DNA from: Bacteriovoracaceae bacterium UBA6200
GTDB taxonomy: Bacteria > Bdellovibrionota > Bacteriovoracia > Bacteriovoracales > Bacteriovoracaceae
NCBI GenBank assembly: GCA_002422605.1
Contig: DISW01000012.1
Coordinates: 62,001-126,000 of the forward strand
Direction: 5' to 3'
DNA: 64,000 bases
The notes beneath the pieces are model-generated. The model was not told the origin of the DNA, made no database searches, and was given only the letters and a program-made list of their open reading frames with translations. The position numbers were made by a program, and so were the translations under genes. Position 1 is the stretch's first letter, and each line of letters starts with the position of its first letter. Positions 52,448 through 63,100 of the stretch are shown here, piece by piece.

Positions 52448-55400
52448 TTATTGTCCCATGCAAGTCCAGAATCCTTGCATTGTAGTTCCTGCATCTGGAA
52501 ACTTACCACGCCATATATACAATGCCGTTGTAGTAATACTCTTAATTACCATTTTCTCAGTGTAGTCAGTTGCATCAGTATTTTTCATGGTGATAGTACA
52601 TACTGGAGTTGTTGTGAAGTTACCGCTTGAAATATTAACGCTACAAGGAGTGCCAACAGTATTACCGCAAGCACCATACGAAAATCCAAATGAACCTGCG
52701 GCCATTTTAAATCCATTCAATGTCCCTTGAAAGTTAGTGGCCTTGACAGTTCCCACGACATCTAATTTAGCCGTCGGAGCCTGTGTACCAATACCAACAT
52801 CTCCTGACCCATCGACTGTTAAACGGGTAGTACCACCAGTAGCAAGATGAATTGGGTTTGGCTGATAATTTAATAACCAAAGACCTCCAGCCCCAGAACT
52901 CCCATCCCCCACGTACCAAACATCTGTTCCAGCTGAATCCTTTGCTCTAATGTATGAAGCATAGGCAGGATCACTTTCCAAGCTATTGTTGTCTCGTATG
53001 ACAATCGTTTCACCACCTGTTGAACTGACATCAAGCTGAGCAGTTGGATTCGTATTGTTAATACCAACCTTACCCTCAGGAGTAATTCTCAGTTTTTCGC
53101 TGTTGGCGCCGGCATTGGTAGTATAGAATTGAAGCATTCCTGAAGCCGCTACATCCAAATCGGCCGTTGCGGAGCCTTGAATTTTGGCCAATTCAGTAAA
53201 AGCCGTACCATTGTGTCCCCGAAAAGTAACAATCCCTAAACGATCATTCGCAAGAACCTTCTGTGGTGCAAGAGCAGTTCCTTGCCCTTTTCTCAGCATA
53301 ACTGTGCCCTCTCCAATACCATAGGAATCAATCTGAAGATCATCATCGCCACCACCCGTGCCGACAATATTGAAAACACCAGAAGGGTTATTTGTTCCTA
53401 AACCAATAAAGCCTGAATTGTAATAAAGTTTAGATCCGTTTTTTTCCCAGAGACCTTTGCTGTTTAGGTTACTGAGTTCAGTATCATTAGAAGAAATCTG
53501 CCCTTGTAACTTCCCTAGCGCTAAAATCAAGCTATCGGCTGCGCTTAACGAACTTGATGCCTGAACCACATAGTTACTTAATACAGTTGATTGCACCCGG
53601 GCCTCAGTAAAATATTCATTCGCTCCTTCCGGAACAGCGGTTGTATTTAAAACCTGCCAGGTTTTATTACCATCCCAGTACTTGCCTGCAGGTGAAGCAT
53701 GGAGTGCGATAACCGGTTCTTTATTGGACAGATCTGTCGCTAGATTTTGAACCTTAGCTTGAGGGATCCCCCCATCAGTAAGACTTAGCTTGGTATTTGT
53801 AACTGATGAATCTGCAATCTCATTGGTTCCAACCGAATTGGCCACAAGTTGAGCGTTTCCTATATTTCCGGAAAGGTCTCCCCCAAAAGTCGAAGAAGAT
53901 GTGACAAAAGGACTCCAAGTGAGATTTCCTAGACCATCTGTCGTCAAGGCATAGCCATTTGCTCCGACATCATTTGCTGGGAATATATATGTTTTATTCA
54001 CACCCATCCCATCAGGAGCTTTAAACTCTAAAAAGTTTGCAGTGGTTGATTTAAGGCGAAGTTTATTCCCAACATCTACAGACCCCGTGAGATACGATAA
54101 ATCAAAACCAGCTTTCGTCCAGTATGAAGCGGCAGTAATCTCATCATCAACATACTTCTTATTAGCAGCATCCTGATCATCAGTTGGGGCCACCAGATTA
54201 GTAATCGAATTATTGGACAATGAAAGATCTCCGGTCAGAGTTCCCCCGGTCTTTAATAAATAGTCGTTTTGAACACCTTGAAGGGCCGATACATTTCCGA
54301 CAATTTTCTCAATCGAAGTTTTAACCGTATCGGCATCAGTGACTGTCCCTGCCACAGGAGTAAGGCCTGCAAGATCAGTATTACGAACAGTATCTTCGAT
54401 GGTTGAGAGTGAAGTATTAATCGAAGTTATATTTGAGTTGATCGTTGTAAGCTGTCCATCCAGTCCCGTGATCTTGGAAGTACTGATACTTGAGATGTGA
54501 GAGTCATTAATTGATCCGGCAGCAATATTAGAAGACCCCACCGAAGGAGAATCCCATACCAGGTTCCCGGCTCCATCAGTTTTTAAGAACTGGCCGGTTG
54601 CTCCGGGAATTCCAGGTAGAGTATAAAAGAAATTAGTTGAACCAGCAGGAGCTTGAAGACCAATCCAACTTGAATCAGCATTGGTTAAAGTCACGGACTT
54701 CAACTCCAGATTAGTAGTCACTTGAATTTCATCTTGCTTTAAATCAAGGGCCAAGGATACCGCTTTTTGAGAAGGAGCGAGCTTATCTTCAGTAGCAACG
54801 ATAGCGTCTTTTACAATATCGAAGCAGCGGAGTGAACTATCTACAGAGATGAAACGGAGCACCTGATTGCTATCACATATCTCGGGCGTAATACCTGTTA
54901 CATCATTTCTAGCAAAGGCACGAACGCTTGGATCAACTTCCGCACCATCAAGATCGTCCTCCGCTTCCCAGGCATTTCCGTTCCACTTTAGTACTTGTCC
55001 TGCCCCTGCTCCCATTTGGTTTAATTTATTTGCGGTCACTCCCCCATCTTGAATCCCAATAATCCCTGATTCTGTTATCGTCCCGCCATAAAGACCATCG
55101 GTAGCTGTCAAACTTGTAACAGTGCCATTTGAAGTAATAGCAGGATCTGCTGGGGCCCAATAGTCTCCAGTCCAGGTTAAGACTTGTCCGGGGTCTGCTC
55201 CCATCTGGACAAGCTGTTTGGATAAATTAGACATCATTGAAATTGGAATAGAGTGGATGGCCTGAAATGAATAATGAACAGGTGAAGTGGATGTTTTATC
55301 AACCACACGAATTAGAAGATTCTTAGTTGCAGTGGTCTGATTTAAAATTGAAGTTAAATCACAATCAGGAAATTCTAACTTAACATGGAAGACACCATTG

Positions 55401-55606
55401 GAAAGTAAAACGCCATTTAGATTTTGAGAGCATAATAAAACTCCCAGTTGATCTGAATAGGCCAAATCAAAACCAAGATTAACAGGACCAGTAACAGGTG
55501 ATCCATTAGCGTTAACTAAACGACCGGAATAGCTAAAAGACTCAGCTCCAAAAGCTAAGGAATACGAGAACAGAAAGGATAATAACAGTGTGATTATTCT
55601 AGTCAT
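52448..55606 (-). CDS. MAT9: MAT-type fibre protein with small beta tip
   Basis: A 1052-residue fibre: signal peptide MTRIITLLLSFLFSYSLAFG, anchor domain SFSYSGRLVNANGSPVTG, block-2 modules and Cys pair CDSNQVLRFISVDSSLRC. The tip is about 964-1052, starting GFKMAAGSFGFSYGACGN and ending FWTCMGQ, with four cysteines and alternating beta strands (PVCTITMKNTDATDYTEKM). It was not recognised. The N-terminal third is a close paralogue of MAT10. It leads a two-gene unit with MAT8 and has the shared promoter module. Confidence 0.87.
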   Translation of the reverse strand: MTRIITLLLSFLFSYSLAFGAESFSYSGRLVNANGSPVTGPVNLGFDLAYSDQLGVLLCSQNLNGVLLSNGVFHVKLEFPDCDLTSILNQTTATKNLLIRVVDKTSTSPVHYSFQAIHSIPISMMSNLSKQLVQMGADPGQVLTWTGDYWAPADPAITSNGTVTSLTATDGLYGGTITESGIIGIQDGGVTANKLNQMGAGAGQVLKWNGNAWEAEDDLDGAEVDPSVRAFARNDVTGITPEICDSNQVLRFISVDSSLRCFDIVKDAIVATEDKLAPSQKAVSLALDLKQDEIQVTTNLELKSVTLTNADSSWIGLQAPAGSTNFFYTLPGIPGATGQFLKTDGAGNLVWDSPSVGSSNIAAGSINDSHISSISTSKITGLDGQLTTINSNITSINTSLSTIEDTVRNTDLAGLTPVAGTVTDADTVKTSIEKIVGNVSALQGVQNDYLLKTGGTLTGDLSLSNNSITNLVAPTDDQDAANKKYVDDEITAASYWTKAGFDLSYLTGSVDVGNKLRLKSTTANFLEFKAPDGMGVNKTYIFPANDVGANGYALTTDGLGNLTWSPFVTSSSTFGGDLSGNIGNAQLVANSVGTNEIADSSVTNTKLSLTDGGIPQAKVQNLATDLSNKEPVIALHASPAGKYWDGNKTWQVLNTTAVPEGANEYFTEARVQSTVLSNYVVQASSSLSAADSLILALGKLQGQISSNDTELSNLNSKGLWEKNGSKLYYNSGFIGLGTNNPSGVFNIVGTGGGDDDLQIDSYGIGEGTVMLRKGQGTALAPQKVLANDRLGIVTFRGHNGTAFTELAKIQGSATADLDVAASGMLQFYTTNAGANSEKLRITPEGKVGINNTNPTAQLDVSSTGGETIVIRDNNSLESDPAYASYIRAKDSAGTDVWYVGDGSSGAGGLWLLNYQPNPIHLATGGTTRLTVDGSGDVGIGTQAPTAKLDVVGTVKATNFQGTLNGFKMAAGSFGFSYGACGNTVGTPCSVNISSGNFTTTPVCTITMKNTDATDYTEKMVIKSITTTALYIWRGKFPDAGTTMQGFWTCMGQ

Positions 55607-55668
55607 ATTCGCCTCTTAGATTATAAAGGCGAATAGAGAGTGGACCTAATATGTTAACAATTGCCTAA
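55607..55668 (-). promoter_or_regulatory. Promoter module and start-codon hairpin of MAT9
   Basis: TTAGGCAATTGTTAACA (55668-55652), 25 bases, TTATAAT (55626-55620). A second TTAGG lies 19 bases after the first, near the -35 position. ATTCGCC (55634-55628) and GGCGAAT (55613-55607) form a seven-base inverted repeat that encloses the -10 and AAGAGG and touches the ATG. Confidence 0.65.
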
Positions 55669-55738
55669 TAACTCGATTAAAAAACTAAGAGCAGGATTCA
55701 AATTGACCAGAATTCGTGGCAATCGGCAAAATATGCCG

Positions 55739-58700
55739 TTACTTCTTACAAAATGGAGCTGAAGGATCCTTCTTACAAAGATAGTCCTGCATCTGGGCCA
55801 TTTCCTTTTCCTTCTGCTTAACCTTATCTTTCAACTCCTGATTCTCTTTCTTGATAGTCGCTATTTCCCGAAATTTGAGTGATTGAATTTCCTCATGAAG
55901 GTCATGACTGTCACTCTGCCATCTCGCGAACATTTCTTTAATAGCTTTAACCAGGTAAATCTGAAGACTTGATAGGTTGGTATCTAAAAAACTCTCATCA
56001 GAAATTTTCTTTTCATTAACCATTTCAGGAAATACTTCTTTCAATTCCTGAGCAATAAATCCTGTGACCTTAGTTTTTTTTGTTTCAGGATCATAACCTG
56101 TAATATCAAAATATTTGTCGTTATAGTTAAAGGTAGTTGGTTTGAGTGCCACGACTTTTTCCAGAACTCCATCTCCTACTCTTTCGATGTTCTCTTTTAA
56201 TCTACGGTCTGAGTAATTAGTAAATGCTGTATAACCATTAGCGGCCGGTTGACCGTTTACCGTGAGTCTGTAACCAGGAGCATCCGTTCCAATACCGACG
56301 TTACCAACTGCTGAAACAGTCAAGCGATCAAGGTCATTGGTTGCGATGGCCATTCGACCATCTAGATTGGTGGAACCTCGATAAAATCTCATCATGGCCG
56401 TATCACCAACTCCAAGTCCTCCCATATACCTCATACCGAACTTACCAATTAGACTTCCATTGGAATTTGAGGCTGAGCCAGACATGGCCATCATTTGAAA
56501 ATTTTGATCAGCACCTCTGGCGAAGATGGCTGAAGGAGAATTAGGATCATCTGCGGCATATAAGGCAACATCTAATGGGGCGGCAGGACTATAAGTTCCT
56601 ACCCCTAGAATCCCTGATACAGTCAATTTGCTTACATCCTTATGCTCCTGACCAGAGGGAGTAAAATCAGCGATGGAAGAATTGATTTCAGCGTTTAGAA
56701 CTGCTCCACTTTGAACATTGTAGTAATCAACGAACTTAAGTGAATCAGGAGCAGTTGATCTTACAAATCCATCAAAAACAAATCCGCTAGATAAGTTGGC
56801 ATCCATATAAGGAACATCAACGGCCATGTATTTAATACCATTATAATTCAATGTTACTAACTTCCACTTAAGATTGCCGCTCGATAAACTCGTTAACTGG
56901 CCAGTGGTTCCATTGTATGCCGAACCTGTTCTAATATCTGCAACTTCATGGCGATGCAAAGAAGTACTTGAGCCTCTTCTTCCAAAGATTCTTCCTATCA
57001 CATGATTTTCGTTTAATAAGGTCCCTGTATAGACTTCATGAAGAAGGATTACACTTCTGGTATAAGTCATGGTTTGAGGTTCGATGTACTTCACCACTCT
57101 GGAACTATTGCCAGTGTTAATATCAAGGAGCCCAGAAGGAGAAGTAGTACCTATACCGACATTACCACTTGTTGTTATTGATAACCTATTTAGATTATTT
57201 GTTCTTAAACGATAGTCATGATTTGTCGTTGAACCAGAAAAAGCATGGCCAACAGAAGAACTTCCCATTGCGAATTCAATGTCATTCGTCACATCACGAC
57301 CCAAGAAATAAGCTTGTCCGTCACCCTGAACAGAAATAGTTGAATCTTTTTGCGCTTGGGAAACAACAGTTGAAGAACTCTCTACTGTGACATTTGGAGG
57401 AGCAACGGTAAAATAATAGATCGGGTTTTTTGTCCCAACACCAACATTCCCATTAAAAAATGCTCCTCCATCCCCTCTAATGAAGAATGTTTCGCTTTGA
57501 CCCGCAATACCTCCATCTTCATCATTAGCATTGTAATCACTTATTCCCCGTACGAAGTAAAAAGCACTTCCAGTTTCATTGTCACTTGAAAGAATTAGTG
57601 GAGCTGAGCCTCCATAATTATCTCCGGCCGCATGAATTCGCATATGATTGGCAACTGGACTACTAAATAACGAAGTCCCTTCCACATGAAATTTCGATCC
57701 AGGTGAAGAGGTTCCAATTCCAACATTTCCCCCTGTATAATTAATTCCCCCCGTAGCATCAGACCATTTACCTAAATTAGTTCCAAGATTCGTTAATTGA
57801 CTGCCATCCACGGCCGGTAGTCTTGCACTACCATCTAAACTCACTATTTTATTCGCTGTCGTTCCCACATCAACATTCAATGTCTGTCCGGAAGCTAAAC
57901 TTCCTGTTGTTGTGAGACCTGCTCCTGCATTGATTAAGGGTAATGTTGCCGGCAAGATTTGTGACCAGGTGAAATTTGTTAAGTTACTTCCATCCACTAC
58001 GGGAAGCTTGCCATCAAGTCCCACTTGAAGGATTTGTCCTGCATTCGTACCCACATCGACACTCAAAGTTTTATCAGCAGATAAATTTCCTCCCCCCAGA
58101 AGTCCAGTGGAAGTGATTATTTGTCTTGTCGCAGGCACAGCACCTAAGTCAGAAGCGGCTGCCCCTGTTTTATTAATTTTACTCCAATCAATGTTCGCCC
58201 CTGAAGCAATATGAGAATCGGTAAGACTATTAGCAATAAGAGAAATATTAACACTTCCAGAGGTACCTGATCCGATCAGAGGTGCAGAAGATGTTACTTC
58301 TGTAATTGTCCCTGTCGTCACATTGGCCCATGATAAATTCCCAGAAGCATCGGTTTTCAAAAACTGATTATTACTTCCATATGTTTCAGGAAGAGTAAAT
58401 GTAATCGTACTTGCCAAGGTCCCAGGAGATATTAATTCAACATAATTAGTATTGGTTGATTTTAATCGAAGTTTATTCCCAATATTTACATCACCATCAA
58501 GATAAGAGACTTCAGTTCCTGTTTTCGTCCAGTAAGAATTGGCCGTGATCTCATCATTCACATACTTCATTGTAGCGGCATCATTATCCGTCAAAGGAGC
58601 AGCAAGGCCTGTGATGTGATGACCATTCATCACCAGATCCCCACTCATAGTACCTCCACCCTTTTCAAGATATTTATTTTGGTTTGTTGCCAAAGTACTT

Positions 58701-60016
58701 ACATCTGCCGAAAGAGCGTTTGCATTGCCTACAATTTTATTAAAAGCTACGAGAATAGAATCCGCAGTCCCAATGGTTCCAGTGGCAGGGGTTAGTCCAT
58801 CGAGTTCAGTACTGCGGACTGTATCTTTAATATTTAATAATGATGTATTGATCGAATTCAACTGCCCATCAAGTCCTGTGATTTTTGAAGTACTGATGCT
58901 TGAAATATGAGTGTCATCAATGGAGCCAGGAGCAATATTAGATGAACCAACAGAGGGGGTATCCCATACTAAGTTTCCTGTGCCATTGGTCTTTAAAAAC
59001 TGTCCAGGTGTTCCAGGGGAAGGTGGCAGAGTAAAAAAGAAATTCCCTGATGCCGATGGAGATTGAAGACCAATCCAACTTGAATCAGCATTGGTCAAGA
59101 CAAGTGATTTTAAGATTAGTTCGGTATTAGTTTTAATTTCATCTTGCTTTAGATCAAGTGCTTCGGCCACAGCTTTTTGAGAAGGAGCAAGCTTATCTTC
59201 ACTTGCTACAATGACATCTTTCACTAAATCAAAACAACGAAGGGAACTATCTACTGAGATAAAACGAAGGGCTTGATTATTGCCACATATCTCAGGGGTA
59301 ATTCCCGTGATATCAGTTCTAGCGAAAGCGCGAACTGATGGATCGACTTCCTCACTATCACTATCTTCATCAGGCGCCCAACCAGCAACCGTCCACTTTA
59401 GAACTTGTCCGGGAGTTGCTCCCATATTGTGTAATTTTTGAGAAGTCACTCCACCATCTTGAATCCCAATGATCCCAGATTCTGTTATGGTCCCGCCATA
59501 AAGACCGTCGGCAACAGTTAAACTCGTGACCGTTCCTTGGGTGGAGCTTGCAGGATCGGCCGGTGCCCACCCTGTTCCATCCCAAGTCAACACTTGTCCA
59601 AGATTTGCTCCCATTTGCAACAGTTGTCTAGACACATGAGACATCATAGACAGAGGAATAGAATGAATCGCTTGAAAAGAATAATTGGTTGGATTGGCAG
59701 ATGATGTATCTACTACTCTAATCATCAAATTGTTATTAACTGGTATTTGATTCAGTATTTCTTCTAGATCACAATCAGGAAAATCTAGATTGGCGTGAAA
59801 TACACCATTGGAAAGCATGACTCCATTTAGATTTTGAGAACACAATAAAATACCTAATTGATTGGAGTAGGCCAATTCAAAACGAAGGTCTACGGGGCCT
59901 GGCACCGGCGATCCATTTGAGTTAATTAAGCGGCCAGAATAACTAAAGGATTCTGCACCAAAAGCAAAAGAAACATAGAAGGTAAGTATTAGAAAAAGCG
60001 CGGTGGTTCTCTTCAT
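55739..60016 (-). CDS. MAT10: MAT-type fibre protein with S74 chaperone and coiled coil
   Basis: A 1425-residue fibre with signal peptide MKRTTALFLILTFYVSFAFG, anchor domain SFSYSGRLINSNGSPVPG, and a long shaft. A distinct insert at about 970-1128 (YTRSVILLHEVYTGTLLNEN, VIGRIFGRRGSS) is probably a receptor-binding beta domain. The C-terminal S74 domain begins SDRRLKENI at Ser1269, followed by GFIAQELKEVFPEMV, then a coiled coil and the end motif CKKDPSAPFC. A five-base hairpin (CGGCA/TGCCG, 55724-55738) directly follows the stop codon. Confidence 0.9.
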   Translation of the reverse strand: MKRTTALFLILTFYVSFAFGAESFSYSGRLINSNGSPVPGPVDLRFELAYSNQLGILLCSQNLNGVMLSNGVFHANLDFPDCDLEEILNQIPVNNNLMIRVVDTSSANPTNYSFQAIHSIPLSMMSHVSRQLLQMGANLGQVLTWDGTGWAPADPASSTQGTVTSLTVADGLYGGTITESGIIGIQDGGVTSQKLHNMGATPGQVLKWTVAGWAPDEDSDSEEVDPSVRAFARTDITGITPEICGNNQALRFISVDSSLRCFDLVKDVIVASEDKLAPSQKAVAEALDLKQDEIKTNTELILKSLVLTNADSSWIGLQSPSASGNFFFTLPPSPGTPGQFLKTNGTGNLVWDTPSVGSSNIAPGSIDDTHISSISTSKITGLDGQLNSINTSLLNIKDTVRSTELDGLTPATGTIGTADSILVAFNKIVGNANALSADVSTLATNQNKYLEKGGGTMSGDLVMNGHHITGLAAPLTDNDAATMKYVNDEITANSYWTKTGTEVSYLDGDVNIGNKLRLKSTNTNYVELISPGTLASTITFTLPETYGSNNQFLKTDASGNLSWANVTTGTITEVTSSAPLIGSGTSGSVNISLIANSLTDSHIASGANIDWSKINKTGAAASDLGAVPATRQIITSTGLLGGGNLSADKTLSVDVGTNAGQILQVGLDGKLPVVDGSNLTNFTWSQILPATLPLINAGAGLTTTGSLASGQTLNVDVGTTANKIVSLDGSARLPAVDGSQLTNLGTNLGKWSDATGGINYTGGNVGIGTSSPGSKFHVEGTSLFSSPVANHMRIHAAGDNYGGSAPLILSSDNETGSAFYFVRGISDYNANDEDGGIAGQSETFFIRGDGGAFFNGNVGVGTKNPIYYFTVAPPNVTVESSSTVVSQAQKDSTISVQGDGQAYFLGRDVTNDIEFAMGSSSVGHAFSGSTTNHDYRLRTNNLNRLSITTSGNVGIGTTSPSGLLDINTGNSSRVVKYIEPQTMTYTRSVILLHEVYTGTLLNENHVIGRIFGRRGSSTSLHRHEVADIRTGSAYNGTTGQLTSLSSGNLKWKLVTLNYNGIKYMAVDVPYMDANLSSGFVFDGFVRSTAPDSLKFVDYYNVQSGAVLNAEINSSIADFTPSGQEHKDVSKLTVSGILGVGTYSPAAPLDVALYAADDPNSPSAIFARGADQNFQMMAMSGSASNSNGSLIGKFGMRYMGGLGVGDTAMMRFYRGSTNLDGRMAIATNDLDRLTVSAVGNVGIGTDAPGYRLTVNGQPAANGYTAFTNYSDRRLKENIERVGDGVLEKVVALKPTTFNYNDKYFDITGYDPETKKTKVTGFIAQELKEVFPEMVNEKKISDESFLDTNLSSLQIYLVKAIKEMFARWQSDSHDLHEEIQSLKFREIATIKKENQELKDKVKQKEKEMAQMQDYLCKKDPSAPFCKK

Positions 60017-60078
60017 ATTCGCACTGTAAATTATAAGAGCGAAAGTGGTTTCAGCCTAACCTGTTAACAATTGCCTAA
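60017..60078 (-). promoter_or_regulatory. Promoter module of MAT10
   Basis: TTAGGCAATTGTTAACA (60078-60062), 25 bases, TTATAAT (60036-60030). TTCGC and GCGAA enclose the -10 with the same geometry as at MAT9, ending at the ATG. A second TTAGG lies 19 bases after the first. Confidence 0.65.
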
Positions 60079-60148
60079 TATTTGGCAGGTTTCTAATTGC
60101 TGGTATTAGCTTTAGCCCAGGATTTGTGGCAATCGGCAAAAATTTCCC

Positions 60149-63100
60149 TTACTTATGGCAGAAAGGAGCTTCCGGATCCTTCTTGCAGATATAGGCCTTC
60201 ATCTGCGCATTTTCTTCTTTAACAGAAGCAATTTCACGTTTATTTTCTTCATCACGACTAAAAAGATCAGCAATCATGCCATAGAGATCTTTGGTGGCAT
60301 TAATGAGCGCATAGGTAAAAGCTCCGTAATCAACTGCTTTAATTTCTGTTTCTTCTTTATCTTCCGAATGGAGTTTAATCTTCCTTTTGACAACTAATGA
60401 TGGCGCCACTTTTTCTAATTCTTGAGCGATGACACCAAGCTGTCTACCCCCATCAGTCGGCATTCCACCTAATCCGTTATAATTGAAAAAAACGGGGTTA
60501 ATTCCAAGCACCTCATCCAAACCTAATTGAAAAGGTTTCACATCTTCTTTAAGGCGTTGATCGGAAACACAAGTTCCGGTAGTGCCTCCATTATAATACA
60601 AACAACCGGTAGTTCGGATGTTTCCAACGACATGGAGTTTATCGGAAGGTGAAGTAGTCCCTATTCCTACGTTACCTGGAGTCTTGATAACCATCCATTC
60701 TTTTGCAATAGAGTCTGATGGTGTAAAACCTCGAAAGACGAATCCCCCGTCAGTACTTCCATTTGTGTGATTACCATCAATCATCTCGAAAATAATCCCA
60801 TCATTATTCGTTCCAAAATAATTTGAATCACCCTTTAAACGGAATCCTTCTCCCATATTTGCATAGATGTTGCCGGCCACATGAAGCTTTTCATTCGGTG
60901 TACTAGTGCCTACGCCAACATTCCCTGAAGCTTCTGAAGCATAAAATAACACTCGATTATTTGCCTGATCAAAAATCCCTGTAAAACCAGTGCCTGTGCC
61001 GTTAGTCCAAATGTAACTATCATTTCCGGCCATAATAAGGTCACCTGTGACAGCGGTATTTCCATTTACATGAAGCTTTGAGGTTGGCGACAAAGTCCCA
61101 ATTCCTACATCTCCTGCAGAGGTTATGCGCATCTTTTCTGAAAGTGCAGAGCCGGATAACTTAAAAGCAAATCGCAAGCTTTCTGTAACATCATCTCCCC
61201 AATAGATAGTCGTATCACCATCATTTGATGTGGCGGTATCGCCATCCCTGTCCCATAAAGTTATCCCACCATAATCATTTCCAGATCCATGAACGGAAAT
61301 GCCTAAACCGGATAGATCAGTTGTATTCGTGTAAATATCTGCAACTTGAAATTTTGTGATTGGGTTCACTGTTCCTACACCAATTTTGCCATTACTTTTA
61401 AAAGTCATTAGATTCTGATCACCACCGCCAGAGGTGAACTTTCCAACAAATAAATCAATGTCATTGTTTGCATTTGCCTTACTCATGAAATAATTCCCAT
61501 CAGAACTGGCAAGGTTTCCTGCTCCGAAGGACATTAGCCGCAAAAGAGCATATGATCCGGGATTTGAATCATTGTTGTAAATATCAAGTCCTGAAGTATC
61601 TTCATTAACGATTATACCAGAGTTATCAATTGAATCATAAACACTTAGTTTAGCCGTGGGATTAATGGTGCCAATTCCAACTTTTCCGTCATTCTTTACA
61701 ACCATTCTCTCTTCATAAACATTCGAGGTACGTGTTCGAAAAATTAAAGACCCAAGATCATTCTTGGCGGCCGTCATAAGAAAAGCATTACGCCAATCTG
61801 CTTGAAGAACATTGCTACCCATAACCGTGATGCCACCCATAAAGGTCGTACCCTCATAAGCATTCCATTCACCATAGGAGTTTGTATCAATCCAGGATGT
61901 TCTTAAAGCACTCTTTAAAACACCTGTCTCCGCGTGAATGTGAATCTTTTCTTCCGGTGAACTAGTCGTAATTCCAACATGGCCACCAGAGTATTGAATA
62001 CCTCCAGTAGCATCAGACCATTTACCTAAATTTGATCCAAGGTTAGTTAATTGACTACCATCAAGAGCAGGAAGTTTCCCACCAGTTTGCACTTGAACAA
62101 TTTGGCCATCACCAGTTCCCACATCAACATTTAACGTCTGCCCACTCACTAAACTCCCGGAAGTGGTCATGCCTGTTCCGGCAGTAATTACTGGAAGAGT
62201 TGAGGTTAATATTTGCGACCAGTTAAGGTTAGATAACTTGCTTCCATCAACAGTGGGAAGTTTTCCATCTAGCCCAACTTGAAGAATTTGTCCGACACCG
62301 GTTCCCACATCAAGACTTAAGGTACGGTTGGAAGACAAATCTCCTCCGCCTAATAAACCAGTTCCCGTTGCGATAGAACGAGTAGAAGGAACAGCGCCTA
62401 AATCAGAAGCAGCTGCTCCCGTCTTATTAATTTTTGCCCAATCAATATTAGCACCAGAGGCTATATGAGTATTCGAGATGCTGTCTCCGGCAAGTGATAT
62501 GTTAATGCTTCCTGAAGTTCCTGACCCTGACAAAGGAGCGGAAGTGGTAATGCCAGTAATCGTACCGGCATTGATATCCGTCCAACCTAGATTCCCCGAA
62601 CCATCCGTCTTTAAGACTTGATTGATCTGGCCATCAACTCCAGGAAGTGTGAATGATATGTTCGAAGATGTAGCCGGGGCAACTAATCCCATCCATGTTG
62701 ATCCATCAGTCTGGATCTTTAAAGATTTCACTGTAAGGTCTGTAGATTGATCAATAGTATCTTGTTTTCCAGCAAGGGCATCAAAAACAGCATTTTGTGA
62801 TGGCGCCTTCTCTGTTTCTTTATCATTAATAGCATCTGCAACAACTGCCGACTGAACAGCACTATCGTTTAGAATAATTGGTGAACAAACAAATGTTTGC
62901 ATCGCAGGTGCATACTGAAGTTTTTCATCGGCAGCACAATTATCAGGAATAGGCATGCCCAACATATCACTGCGGGCGAATTTTAAAACATGAGGATCGG
63001 ATTCTGCTGCCGGAGTTGTGTCATTATCAGTATCCGGCGCCCACCCAGCTAATGTCCATTTTAAAACTTGTCCCGGAGTTGCCCCCATTTGATTTAATTT

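Noticed and set aside
52432..52509. Longer N-terminus of MAT8
   Set aside because: The extra 26 residues overlap the MAT9 end and would bury the signal peptide; Met at 52431 starts a normal one.
55724..55738. CGGCA/TGCCG hairpin after MAT10 as an intrinsic terminator
   Set aside because: Only five base pairs and no T-run on the minus strand.
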